NCBI GenBank assembly: GCA_029964075.1
Contig: CM057135.1
Location: forward strand, 32,353,366 to 32,417,365
Direction of reading: 5' to 3'
Length of the DNA stretch: 64,000 bases
DNA from: Patiria pectinifera
Lineage: Eukaryota; Echinodermata; Asteroidea; Valvatida; Asterinidae
How positions within the stretch are numbered: the first letter of the stretch is position 1; each line of letters starts with the position of its first letter. The position numbers were made by a program, and so were the translations under genes. This document shows, one piece after another, positions 47,764-57,959 of the stretch. The notes beneath the pieces were generated by a model. That model searched no databases. It had not been told where the DNA came from and saw only the letters and a program-made list of their open reading frames with translations.

Positions 47764-47835
47764 CAGTTCCATCAACAGTACCGCCAGTAGTACCTCCAGT
47801 AGTGCCAACACAACCAGGGGGCGGTCCTAATACAG
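47764..47835 (+). CDS. HYR gene, exon 5: Pro/Val/Thr-rich stalk
   Basis: This 72-nt exon between TTTCATCAG and ATACAG|GTACGT is phase 1 at both ends. It encodes AVPSTVPPVVPPVVPTQPGG then GPNT, a low-complexity proline-rich linker between the membrane helix and the first HYR domain. The acceptor is CAGCAG (NAGNAG), so the exon may start at 47764 or 47767, with or without one Ala residue. Phase is preserved both ways. Confidence 0.7.
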
Positions 47836-48066
47836 GTACGTAGTATTTTTAAGGATCTTCCTGCATTTAGCACATTTGTCTTTTTTCAAAAATGTGATCC
47901 GTGAATTGGTATGTTTTGGATATCAGATGGAAGCTTAGAGCTTATTCTTTCAAGTAGTCATCAAAACAATACATTGGGTTGCTGAGAAAATGCCAAGTCC
48001 GCAATGCAAAAATCTATCTTACAAGATATTGTATTGATTCATTCCATTCCATCCGTATACGTTCAG

Positions 48067-48318
48067 TTGCTCCGCCTGTAAGAACCCTACTAGTGCAATG
48101 TCCCGACGACATCTCAAGGGGCACGGACACAGGACTGGCCACTGCTGTTGTCAACTGGAATGCGCCGAATGTCCTCAGCCCGACAGTGGGTCAAGTGACA
48201 ATGACGCCAACTGTCCAGCCAAACCAAGCCTTCCCCATCGGCAGACGTAAGGTTGATTACGTCGTGACTGATGCTGCAAACAATAGGGGAACCTGTTTCT
48301 TTTGGATCACGATTGTCG
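48067..48318 (+). CDS. HYR gene, exon 6: HYR domain 1
   Basis: This 252-nt exon between ATACGTTCAG and GTCG|GTAAAG is symmetrical phase 1-1. It encodes VQCPDDISRG, VVNWNAPNV, a MTPTVQPNQAFPIGRRKVDY segment and NRGTCFFWITIVG. The order CP...PIG...V.Y.V.D...N.G.C.F is the HYR (hyalin-repeat) signature. HYR domains are immunoglobulin-like extracellular adhesion modules. This first copy lacks the usual D-N-S stretch of the later domains. Confidence 0.85.
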
Positions 48319-48423
48319 GTAAAGTCAAATGTGTTTTACCTTTTTTATTTCTTCATCAAATTAAGCACCTCAGGAAACTGACTTGGTACAATTAAAATAA
48401 TTGTTGAGTTGAACACAGAAAGT

Positions 48424-48497
48424 GACTGGAGCGGGGTTTGAACCTGAGTCCTCAGGAATGCTGCACCGATGCTCTACCAACTGAGCTATCCAGCCCT
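48424..48497 (-). mobile_element. tRNA-derived SINE head
   Basis: On the minus strand it reads GGCTGGATAGCTCAGTTGGT and on to a box B GGTTCAAACCC. A 7-bp acceptor-like stem is possible, but the anticodon arm is too long in the loop and the T-stem is poorly paired. I therefore call it a SINE-type pseudo-tRNA rather than a working gene. Confidence 0.6.
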
Positions 48498-48640
48498 ATA
48501 AGGTGGTGGTTCCCCAGTTTATCAACGTCTTTGTTCTAGGATGCTAGTCAGAAGCCATAAACCCATAGGGCAATAGGCCATGTGGCCAGAGATGACACCT
48601 AAAGTCGTGATGCTAGCAACATAAGTTATCATACAAATAT

Positions 48641-48779
48641 AACATGGTTTGAGGGTGGACAGTCGATATTCGCTCCCCGAGGTATTGGAAGTTGACAAAC
48701 TTCGCCTTGGGATCTAGCTTGTCAACTTCCAATACTGAGGGGAGCTAATATCGACTGTCCACCCAAAATAAACCATGTT
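48641..48779. repeat. Long hairpin with near-perfect arms of about 60 bp
   Basis: The left arm AACATGGTTTGAGGGTGGAC...GGAAGTTGACAA pairs with the right arm TTGTCAACTTCC...GTCCACCCAAAATAAACCATGTT. The 20-base loop contains CTTCGCCTTGGGATC. Confidence 0.85.
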
Positions 48780-49750
48780 ACATTTGTTTTATTAGACCTC
48801 ATACATATTCAGCTGCCATTACAATTTGCCGCGTAAAATCTTTGGAGAAACTTGTCCAGCTCACCAGAAGAATGTTGCTCAACCTCAGAAAAGTTCAGTT
48901 CTTTTGCAATACATTAACTCCTAAGAGAAGAGTTTCTACCGCTTTGTGGACAACTTTTTGTTTAGTAGAGGATGCATTTTTATTGTCCAAAATATTCTCA
49001 AGTTTGGCATCATCGAGCTCGGGGAAAATGCTGATTAATATTTACGTGTGCTGCCATCTTTTCATGTGTATAGCTAGGGCGATGTTCGCGCGTGCGTACT
49101 ACACCCGTGCGAGAGTTCCACGATTGCTTCGTAAAGCGCATGCGTGGTGGATCATCGAACGGGTAACCTGTGCCATAGTCTACTACGCATGCGTATTTAC
49201 CGTGTGCATGAATACTCGCGTGCGCATTTGGTAAACAGCAAAACTAGCGGCTGTCACGTGATTGTGAATGGACCAGTGAGAATTTGGCTCTCGATCATGA
49301 ATATGTATGAGGTATAGTAATAGTTTTAAAATTATTACTAATTATTACTACACATATTACTTTTGTGGTAACTGTTCATACCACAAAAAGTAGTGAATAT
49401 TCCAGTTTGACTCCTGATCCTATATTGGCAAATAGACAAGAGGGCTAATAATAATAACAGATAATTTATAAGGCGCACAGTATCTGGAGAACCATTCAAA
49501 GACGCCGGTCACTAGCAAATGACTGTGGTTTAAATGATAGATTGAAAAGATGAGTCTTAAGATGGCGTTTGAATGATAAAATGTCAGTTGTGTCCCTTAA
49601 CTCGTCTGGCAAGGAATTCCAGAGACGCGGTGCACAGCTGCAAAGGGCTAACAGTTACTTGCTGTGAATCAAGCAAGTCTGCATCATCACAAAAGTAATA
49701 GAATTTTTATACAAATAAATATTGAAAAATCGCTTTCGTTTCACCTAAAG

Positions 49751-49993
49751 ATGATGAACCCCCTGCCATCCAGTGCCCGGCCCCTATCACCGTACCCACG
49801 GACCAGCTGTCGCAGTCTGCAAGTGTGAACTTTCCCCTTGCCACCGTCACTGAAAACACCAATGGTGCTGTGACGCGGCAGATGACCGATGATCCTGGGG
49901 ACCAGTTTATCGTTGGCCAGCACACGGTCACCATTGTGGTCACCGATGAGGCGGGCAACGAGAACCGGTGCTCCTTCACCATTACCGTGGAAG
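49751..49993 (+). CDS. HYR gene, exon 7: HYR domain 2
   Basis: This 243-nt exon between TCACCTAAAG and GGAAG|GTAATT is phase 1-1. It encodes DDEPPAIQCPAPITVPTD, a NFPLATVTENTNGA segment, VGQHTVTIVVTDEAGNENRC and SFTITVEG. The two conserved cysteines (CP and C-x-F) are present. It adds one extracellular HYR module to the chain. Confidence 0.9.
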
Positions 49994-50799
49994 GTAATTT
50001 GGGGACAAGTTCCGTAAAGTTTTGCTAAACAACAGGACCCAGTCAAAATGTTGTCAGAGCTATTTGTGCATCACTGGCTCTTAGCTAATTAATTTTTGCT
50101 GAGCGAGGAAAAATGTTTTGAGCAATGGTTTCTGCCAAGTAGATCCATGTAGTTGGACTTGGGGTTTAAATGCTCCCACGGTTTTAAATAATTGTGACAA
50201 AGTTTTCATTTGAAGCAGCAAAAGTACTCAAAATCTAAAGAAGGGTGCTTAACAACTAACCTGATGAACTTTTAGCTCAGTGAATGCTGTATATTCCAAG
50301 AAAGCAATATTTAAGGATCTGGATTACAATTCTAAAAATTGTCGAGTCATGTTTTGAATTGCACCTGAAGTCAGCGTCCCGAATCAATGTTCTTATTCAG
50401 TCGATTGCAGCTACGCGATGTCATGCACTGAACTGATGATTAATAGCAGCTGCGTGTGTGTCCTGTCAACACTTGCGTGCACCCATTCACGGCTTCCCGT
50501 CTTTAGACGCATCTTTGGAAATGACCTTCTTTTATTTTTTTCTTCAAAATGACAGAATGGCAGAAAGAATAATTTCACAGGGAGTTTAAACACCATTAAG
50601 CTTTTCAACAATTATTTTGTTCCTTTTTGGATAGCTGCAAATGATGTACTCTATCTTTTGAAGTGGTTTTATTTTGGTACATGGCAAATGTGTACATCAC
50701 ATTTTAGCACATTGTGACATGCTTTATTGTATTAGATGACTGTTACATATAATGACACACATGTTAATGTTTGCTGCACTGCTTTTTGTGTATCAACAG
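49994..50799 (+). other. Intron after HYR domain 2
   Basis: This 0.8-kb intron is mostly occupied by a family-C MITE copy (about 50209-50660). Nothing else recognised. Confidence 0.75.
50209..50660 (+). repeat. Family-C MITE, copy 2
   Basis: It shares GAAGGGTGCT, ACCTGATGAACTTTTAGCTCA, GAATGCTGTATATTCC, GCAGCTACGCGATGTC and GATAGCTGCAAATGATGTAC with the copies at 28.7 and 62.8 kb. The flanking TTAA is no longer clear. Confidence 0.75.
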
Positions 50800-51048
50800 A
50801 TAGAGAAGACCCACGTATCACTTGCCCCAATAATTTGCGAGCGAATACCAACGACCCCATGGGCGGCGCCCCAGCAACTTGGCCCGATCCCTCCGTGATT
50901 GACAATGTCCTGGCCACACCCCGGGTTACGTGCACGCCGGCAAGCGGATCGTCATTCCCCTACGGGATGAGCAGTGTAAACTGTACAGCCACAGACGATG
51001 CCGGGAACCAGGGAAGCTGCGTGTTTCAGGTGGAAATCCGCTTTAACG
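50800..51048 (+). CDS. HYR gene, exon 8: HYR domain 3
   Basis: This 249-nt phase 1-1 exon lies between TATCAACAG and TTTAACG|GTGAGA. It encodes DREDPRITCPNNLRANT, TWPDPSVIDNV, RVTCTPASGSSFPYG, SSVNCTATDDAGNQGSC and VFQVEIRFN. Unlike its neighbours it has four cysteines, the pattern of classical HYR modules in vertebrate and sea urchin proteins. It might be the oldest type of domain in this array. Confidence 0.9.
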
Positions 51049-51800
51049 GTGAGACACCAAAAAAGTCCATCACGAGTGTATAATTGCTAGACAAAAAAGA
51101 CATTCAGTCCCAAGTCAAATAAAGGGAACATACAACATTTGCCTTTGCTGTAATTTTCAAAAATGGATGGATTTCGGGGGTTAGCCGAAAAAGCCACATT
51201 AAACAAGTGAGGCAGCACAGCTTACGAGAAATGGATGCACGGTTCATTGGATTCAGTGGACCAAAAAGGCCAACTTTTTTTGTTGGCATTTGCAGTTGTT
51301 GATACAGGACTACATATCAAGTGATTTTAATAGAATTAGTTTTGAGGTTAAGGACGGTGTAAAGTACAGTCTGTTGGAAGTATAGTCTGTGGAGGCGCAC
51401 CGTGTGCTGACCATTGTGTGGGCCGTTGTGCACGGCCTACTGTTGTACAATTTACGCTCCAGTGCACACCCTGGAGTACAGAAAGATATGAGGTTTCGGC
51501 AAGAAATATTGTACAAATACTGTTGAAATGACTCTTGTGAATCAGTATTTGTGGCGTTTGGCTGTATATCAGAAGTTGGCTGGAAAATTTTGCCTTTTGA
51601 AAATTTCGAAATTTTTGGGCAAAAATAAATCCGGCGCAAAGTGGTTCAGAGAATTTCAAAATTGTGTAAATTTGTTGAAATTCCAATATATGATTACAGT
51701 TTTGACAGCTAACTTTTTTTGTTTGTAGGGAAACAATTTCTGAACTAACAAAATTTGTCAGGAACTGCATTAAAAGTGGCTCCCTGTTTTGCTTGAACAG
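51049..51800 (+). other. Intron after HYR domain 3
   Basis: This 0.75-kb intron begins with a fragment of a family-A MITE (about 51119-51183). Nothing else recognised. Confidence 0.7.
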
Positions 51801-51979
51801 ATACGGAGATCCCTACCTTTATGAATTGTCCAGCTGACTTCAGTGTGAATGCCACTGTAGACTCTGATGGTGCTACGGTCACTTGGGTCGTACCGACAGC
51901 CACCGACAACTCACAAATGTCACCTACAGTTACCACCGACACAAATCCCAATACATTCTTACCAATTGGCACACACCGG
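51801..51979 (+). CDS. HYR gene, exon 9: HYR domain 4, first part
   Basis: This 179-nt exon between GCTTGAACAG and ACCGG|GTGAGT enters in phase 1 and leaves in phase 0. It encodes DTEIPTFMNCPADFSVNA, ATVTWVVPTATDNSQ and TFLPIGTHR. The domain is completed by the exon at 53052 and is the only HYR module here cut by an intron. Confidence 0.85.
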
Positions 51980-53051
51980 GTGAGTGAATTTTTTTTATTT
52001 TGTTGAAAGAATGTATTATCCTGTACAAAGTCAATGGAGAGAGTTGAGTGCATTTTCAAAGTATTTTTTAACAAAGTTGGAAATGTTTCTCACTCCCAGA
52101 TTCATGTCTTTTAACTTTTTTTGGGCAATGACCTTCATTGAGATAGTATATGATGAAAAAAAAGTGGGGTCAGGATGCAACATGCTTTCCTTTCTTTTCT
52201 TGGGGGGGGGGGTTATAAAACCCAGGATTCTGCAAAAGTCACCACTAATCATATCAAGCCTGTTAGGAAACAATGAGTAAGTTCATTTTTTGAACTTTGG
52301 TCAATAAAACATTATGAATGTTCTTTGGAAAATTGACACAAATACATAATTGAAAAATATCTAAGACAGTTAACCCATTCCTACTGGTCGAGAGCCCGTC
52401 GAGGTATGGCTGGCTGGTCTGAAACACTTTTCCAGTGCCACCTGCAATTTTGATTTCTTTGAATCCAGTGCCTTTTTGTTACCGTTTCATTGGTTGAACG
52501 CTCACAATGTACACGAAGGCATGTGCAATACTACCAGTGAGTCAGTATTTCACCGGCACAGCTGCGTTCTGCGCGACATTGTGCCTTACGCCTGACGTGT
52601 GCGTATATCTCCATATAAGGAGTTGTTTAAGACATGGAAACTACTATAATACACGCTCAACCAAAAAAGAAACTTTTGGTTGTGTGTAGCTACAGGGGTA
52701 TTTTGAAAAACATGAAGTACAATTGTTGAAAAAAAATTGTTGGAAATTTATAATTTTTGACTTGTTTTGAATTTTGGACCAAAAAGTGTGACTTTTTGAC
52801 CAAATTTTTTTTTTTTACCAAACACGTCTGTGTGCTGATAATTACCCTCGCCTTTGGCTCGGGTAATTATCAGCATCCAGACTCCAACCGGTCTTAAACA
52901 GAGTGTTTAATACTGGCCAAGCACATATTTATTCCCTAATTAATATGTGAGGGCATTAGGGGTTTTTTTTGGGGGGGGGGGGGGTAATGTGTACAAGTAT
53001 AACATTCAATAACATTTGATCGAAATGTTCTTTTCCTTTTCACTAAACTAG
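51980..53051 (+). other. Intron inside HYR domain 4
   Basis: This 1.07-kb phase-0 intron contains short poly-G runs, a fragment of the CTCAACC MITE end near 52652-52680, and a compact perfect hairpin at 52833-52875. Confidence 0.7.
52833..52875. repeat. Perfect 15-bp hairpin with 13-nt loop
   Basis: The arms TGCTGATAATTACCC and GGGTAATTATCAGCA flank the loop TCGCCTTTGGCTC. The loop resembles the CTTCGCCTTGGGATC loop of the hairpin at 48641-48779. Confidence 0.9.
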
Positions 53052-53118
53052 GTAATATACACAGCCACCGACGCAGATGGGAATATTGCCACGTGTATAT
53101 TCAATGTAGAAGTAGTTG
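53052..53118 (+). CDS. HYR gene, exon 10: HYR domain 4, second part
   Basis: This 67-nt exon between CACTAAACTAG and TAGTTG|GTAAGT enters in phase 0 and leaves in phase 1. It encodes VIYTATDADGNIATCIFNVEVV, the conserved last strands with the second cysteine. It restores the 1-1 phase rule of the array. Confidence 0.85.
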
Positions 53119-53674
53119 GTAAGTAAAAAAAACCCGCTAATTTTGTTTTGGTGGTTAACATTTTTTTGGATGGTACAATAAACACGAGGTTTCCTCAGAG
53201 TCATTTTTTAAAAACATTAACTTCTTTTGTGCACTCATCAGCATGAAGTCTTGTTTTTAAAATGCTCTCAGCTCTGACGCTCCTCATTATGAGTAAACGA
53301 TCCCTTAATTAAGGCCCGCCCCAGTCATGGGCGTCAATCGGTGGGGGACATGAGGACAAGTCCCCCCCCCCCACTTTTTAAAGTGGGGATATCATATCAT
53401 TTGTCCCCCCCCCCACTTTTTTCATCCCCGAATAAAAGTTGTAGCCTACATATGATTCTTTATCTCAGAATAGAAGATTCAATGACTCCAAATTCAAAAA
53501 TGATGTCTAAATGATGATCGTTTGCTAAAAGAATTAGTTAAAGTGGTCAGAAATGGTTTCAGATTGCACCACAAGTGCATCTAGAATCCAAAAAAAGATT
53601 TCAGCCCATATATGGCCCCTGGATTCACCGTTGATACTCGAAAACCTTCTCTGCATTGTATCGTTTCTATTCAG
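53119..53674 (+). other. Intron after HYR domain 4
   Basis: This 0.56-kb intron contains an inverted copy of the poly-G element (about 53325-53625), with its two C-runs separated by a 25-bp AAAGTGGGG block. Otherwise nothing recognised. Confidence 0.7.
53325..53625 (-). repeat. Poly-G-bearing element, family G, inverted copy
   Basis: It carries CATGGGCGTCAATCGG at its left and, inverted, CACCACAAGTGCATCTAGAA and GAAATGGTTTCAGATTG, the same internal phrases as at 13.3 kb. Two long C-runs lie at about 53360-53415. Confidence 0.65.
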
Positions 53675-53917
53675 ATATCCAAGATCCAATCATCATGTGC
53701 CCGGCCAGTTTCAGTCAGGACACCGATATGGGGAGTGCCGATGCAGGAGTCAGCCTACCAGTCGCTACAACGAGTGACAACTCTATGATGGCCTTGACGG
53801 TCAGCCACGAACCGCCTAATCCACCAACCCTCAGTATAGGCGACAACAGGGTCACGTATACAGTCACGGACGCCGGTGGGAATACTGCGTCGTGTAATAT
53901 CACGGTCACTATCGAGG
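53675..53917 (+). CDS. HYR gene, exon 11: HYR domain 5
   Basis: This 243-nt phase 1-1 exon between TTCTATTCAG and CGAGG|GTATGT encodes DIQDPIIMCPASFSQDTD, VATTSDNSMMALTV, TLSIGDNRVTYTVTDAGGN and CNITVTIEG. It resembles domain 8 more closely than its direct neighbours (CP..FSQ.TD.G, ATTSDNSM, VTYTVTD). Both conserved cysteines are present. Confidence 0.9.
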
Positions 53918-54368
53918 GTATGTTTGTTTGTTTTCACAACTAAAACAATATTATTCAGTTCTCAAGATTTTCCTAGACACAATTTTTTTTTTACTTGATG
54001 GCTTTACTCACGTTTTGTAGAGTGATGTGGTCTAGGGCTTATATGGCATTTGACCTATTTGCCACGATTCTTGGGTTCCAATCGTGATGGGGAGCAGAGT
54101 GCTTGTGTCCTTGGGCAAGACACATTACTACAACTGCCTCCCTCTGCCCAGGAGTATCAATTAGTATTGCAAAAAGGAATGAGGATTAAGGGTCCACAAG
54201 TATTAATAAAGATGCGTGTGTGTTAATGTGTTTAATGGCACACTGCGGTATTTTCGTAGGCCCTGGAATGTTTCGAAGGCCTGAGGCACAGTGCCTACTG
54301 TGCCTGTTGGATAATCCGGGCCTGCTTACAGATTGTTCTATAAAAAGATTTGGATGTTATTGTTTCAG
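53918..54368 (+). other. Intron after HYR domain 5, with a SINE fragment
   Basis: This 0.45-kb intron carries a SINE-like stretch at about 54015-54180 and nothing else recognised. Confidence 0.7.
54015..54180 (+). mobile_element. SINE fragment with TGTCCTTGGGCAAGACAC motif
   Basis: The tRNA-like head GTGGTCTAGGGCTTATATGG and box B-like GGGTTCCAATC are followed by TGTCCTTGGGCAAGACACAT (54106-54125). That block is shared by V-SINE-like elements in many animals. A second copy of the block lies in the next intron. Confidence 0.65.
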
Positions 54369-54614
54369 ATAACGAGCCACCCTCGATAACGTGTCGATCC
54401 CTCATCACGGTGCGTGCAGTGGAAGGGCAGTCCTACGGCAACTTCAGTTTCCCGCCGCCCGCCGCAATGTCGGACAATTCCGGGGGAATTGTTGATGTCA
54501 CCACATCGCCGGCTAGCAACACCAGACTGATGATTGGGACGCACCAGGTCCTTTACACTGCAACTGATCCGTCAGGGAACAGTGCAATGTGTAATCTTAC
54601 TGTCAACATTGTTG
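54369..54614 (+). CDS. HYR gene, exon 12: HYR domain 6
   Basis: This 246-nt phase 1-1 exon between TTGTTTCAG and TTGTTG|GTGAGT encodes DNEPPSITCRSLITVRAV, FPPPAAMSDNSGGIVDV, TTSPASNTRLMIGTHQV and TATDPSGNSAMCNLTVNIVG. CR replaces the usual CP after the first cysteine. It pairs with domain 9 in sequence (DNSGG, TTSPA.N, TDPSGN), supporting a block duplication. Confidence 0.9.
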
Positions 54615-55069
54615 GTGAGTTGCACCATTCCCTTCCCTGTGCTCCCCTACCCCCTACCCCCTCCTCCTACCCCTTACCCCCTCCCCCTACCCCCTACCCT
54701 CTCCTCCTACCCCCTAACACCCCCCCCCAAAAAAAGTGCTGAACTGCAGATGATCTGGCGCCTCATGGTCTGTGTATTAAACTCAAGATGTTGTGGAGAA
54801 TTCAGCTGCTCGTTGGTCCAAATCTAGCCTGTGGGGTTGTGGTACGTGTGTCCTTGGGCAAGACACTTTATCCCAATTTGCTTCCCACCCATGTGTATGA
54901 GCTAACAATCCCGGGACAGTTACAGCATCGAGCCATGGAATCAGAAGACCATGATATTTTGAACGTCATCATACTTCTCAAGGTGTCAAGCAACTATGAG
55001 TTTTTTTTGTGGAATATGCAGTCAATAAAAATTGCCACGTATTCCAACCTGTTTGTTTCAATTTCTCAG
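54615..55069 (+). other. Intron after HYR domain 6, with a C-rich run and SINE fragment
   Basis: This 0.45-kb intron begins with a CCCCTACC-type low-complexity repeat (54645-54730). It holds a second SINE block, TGTCCTTGGGCAAGACACTT at 54849-54868, preceded by TAGCCTGTGGGGTTGTGGTA. Some short frames over the C-rich run are noise. Confidence 0.7.
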
Positions 55070-55306
55070 ATTTTGAAACGCCGGACTTGGCCTGTCCGGC
55101 CGACGTCAACACCACCACGCCCTCGGGAATGGCCACGACTAGCGTTACCTTCGCAGCAACGGTCATCGATAACTCGGGCGTCATCACAGCGACGTCAGAC
55201 ATTCCCACGGGCAGTCCATTCTCCATCGGTATGACGGTGGTGACGTTCACTGCAACGGACGACTCAGGCAACACCGTCACCTGCAATTTCACCATCACAG
55301 TCCGAG
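55070..55306 (+). CDS. HYR gene, exon 13: HYR domain 7
   Basis: This 237-nt phase 1-1 exon between ATTTCTCAG and CCGAG|GTATGA encodes DFETPDLACPADVNTTT, VTFAATVIDNSGVITA, SPFSIGMTVVTFTATDDSGN and CNFTITVRG. The two conserved cysteines are present. It is the counterpart of domain 10 (DLxCPAD, TVVxxTAxDD). The exon is GC-richer than the introns around it. Confidence 0.9.
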
Positions 55307-55432
55307 GTATGATTTCGCATCCACTGGGCAGAATTACGGTCGGACATTTGTCACTTTCTGACCGTGGATATGCTCAGTCGAATTTGTGAGGCATTCTGGC
55401 AAAATGAGACAGAACTCAGCACAGGCTGTAGC

Positions 55433-55937
55433 ACAGAGTGAGTAAAAAAAACCGAAGCCCAAATGGCAGGACCAATTTTTGAATGAAGTTTTGCCTGTAG
55501 CACTTTCAAAATCTAGGAAATGAAAGCCCAATCAATGAGCTTTCGTTTAGTACACGAATCATTCAAATCACTTATGTACTCTTCAAGTTATTGAATTTAG
55601 AACACGAACACCGTTTTTAAGTTATGTCCACGGATCACAAAAAAGTCAGTGTTCTTTTGCAAAACGAAAACAATTCACATGCATCTCTATGAGAATTGTT
55701 TTTCGTTTCGCTGAAAGAACACTTACCTTTCTTTATGATCCGTGGACAACTTTCAAACAGTGTTTGTGTTCAAAATTCCGTAACTTGGAAAAAACATAAG
55801 TGATTTGAATGACTCTTGTACTAAAAGATAGCTTAATGACTGGGCTTTCATATCCTACATTTTGAAAGTGCTATTGGTAAAACTTCATTTACAAATTTGT
55901 CCTGACATTTGGGTTTCGTTTTATTTACTCACCCTAT
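55433..55937. repeat. Palindromic MITE, family D, copy 3
   Basis: The ends are CAGAGTGAGTAAA and TTTACTCACCCTA. The central arms GTCCACGGATCACAAAAAAG and TATGATCCGTGGAC, and the GTTCTTTTGCAAAACGAAAA / TTTCGCTGAAAGAAC pair, match the copies at 32.7 and 36.7 kb. Confidence 0.8.
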
Positions 55938-57959
55938 AGAAAAAATTGAAAAAAAAAAGAAAAAAAAAATGGGGAGTGATTTATATTTGTTTGATTTTGG
56001 ATTTTTTTTTCATATTTGTAATCTTTAATATGTTTACTACACATGGTTTAAAGAAAAATTATAGTTCGTGAAACCAAAATTGTTGATAACGTGGTTTTCA
56101 CAAACTGACACCCACTTGCACGTGAGTGTCAGTTCGTGGTGCCGATGATGATAAACACAAACACTCAAAAACAAAACTGCCGAAATATTAAGAAATAGCC
56201 CACTTGATTGTAAGTACATAATATTACGAAACAAAAAAAGAAGAAGAGGAAATTGTGTACAGGTGTGGATCCAGAGGCCCCCCCCCCTGAAACACTAGCA
56301 AAAAAAATGACAATTACAGTGTAATATTACCTATTTATGTTCGTTTGTCCGCAGCACTTGGTATTTGCACACTATTGTGCGATAGTGTGCATGATCGTTG
56401 AATTTGAACAGCCCCCCCCAAAAAAAAATCCCACACTTTTTGATTTACGTTGACAAATGCATGTGCAACGTCGCAATTATGTCATATATTTCTAACTAAA
56501 ATAGTTTGTCCGTTATCTGATGTCTTTTCAACTTGAACAAATCCAAAAAAAGAAGTTGAATTGTGGTCGGCTAGCTGAGGATTATAATACTGATGTCCAG
56601 TCATTGTTTCAACCAAAATTTTAACGTCCGTTTTGATGATTTTCCCACGTAGCCGCAGCGCCAATTGTCTTGGCCTCAAGCCAAAGTTCCTGCCTTGCAC
56701 GCCAAATGTTAAAAATTGTAGTCCAAACGTATCCCACGTAAGCATATTATGCCCTGTGTGTGACACTGCATGCCAAGCGAACTCCACTGCTGCAACAGAA
56801 AAGACATGGTGGCCGAAAATGAGCAAGTTTTGTGCGCCTTCAACAATACTATCGTCCTACATCAAGTAATGTTGGCCTATGCCACTTGTTGTCATGATTG
56901 TGCTCTGCGATGGACTGTTATTAACACTGGAGATCCCACCTGATCTTAACTTCACGTCAAGATACGACATCAAGATGTGTGGGACAAGCACAAGTTTTCG
57001 ATTGAACCGCTATTATCAAGATCGCACATTATGATCGGCATTTGCAATGTACCTGTCTGAAAATGGTAAGTTTCAAATGATTGTTTCTGAGTTATCATGG
57101 AGGGATTTGCAATTTCTTTGAGGGCAGGGACGGGCAGTCGTGAAATATATGTGTAGAATATAGGTTCCCTACAGTTCTAACATTAAAATTCATTGGAAAA
57201 TACTTTAACTTCATTCTAGAAAGTTGTTAATGTAAGTGCTATTGTCAATTCTTATTTCAAATTAAAAGTTACACTAACAGTGCCCTTTATTAAACATTTG
57301 AAGAAGTAGACAATCCAAGCTAATCAGCAGTCCTGCATGTTCTTCCCGCTTTCCATCATCATGTCCAAGGTTTACTTAGGCCTAAATGTAAAAAACAAAT
57401 GCTGTCAATTTACCGCACATCTCAACATGAGACAAATTTCCTACACTATGTTGATTGACGAGTTTACAAGTCCCCATTATTTGAAAAAATGTTCGTATTC
57501 AAGAAAATTGACAATTTCATTCGTTTCCTTTTCCAGCTCTCTGCTTTGTTCATCTGATGGAGAAGAAACACACTACCTAAGCCCTACTACGTGGCATCTT
57601 GCATCTGATACTCTCCTAAAAGTATTGCTGCTATATCTTGAAGAGGTTGGGTTTCAGATATGCTCAGTTTGTGCCTGCCTTCTGCTGTTGGTTTCTGCAT
57701 GGGTGGTGGAGGTGGCATGGTGGTGGCAGCGGCGCCATCGAAAAGGGGGAGCCTGGTGGGGCGTCACCCCTTGGCAAGCAATTGATTTTACGGGGCCTTC
57801 AAAAATACCGCAGTGTGCCATTAAACACATTTTACAGCATAAACAGGTCAAGGAGACAGTGCGGTAATTTGCTGGTTTACCTTATGTTGATCTATCTGTA
57901 TCTGTATGCTACTGCATGCACAATCGCCTATGGTGGGGCTATCACGTGCAGGTAACGTT

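Larger units (their letters stand above)
48319..49750 (+). other. Intron after HYR domain 1
   Basis: This 1.4-kb intron contains a tRNA-derived SINE head (48424-48497, minus) and a long perfect-type hairpin (48641-48779). A GC-richer segment at 49.07-49.25 kb has several ACGCATGCGT-like palindromes. No exon recognised. Confidence 0.7.

Noticed and set aside
48424..48497. A functional tRNA gene
   Set aside because: Box A, box B and an acceptor stem are there, but the anticodon and T arms do not pair properly.
54350..54742. Long Pro-rich reading beyond HYR domain 6
   Set aside because: The exon ends at a good donor at 54614; the proline run is translated intron low complexity.
57337..57955. 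Plus-strand open frames with Trp/Gly-rich peptides
   Set aside because: No domain or splice support. The sequence resembles the repeat piece near 61085 (CCTGGTGGGG and TTGG(T/C)(G/A)AGCAATTG).
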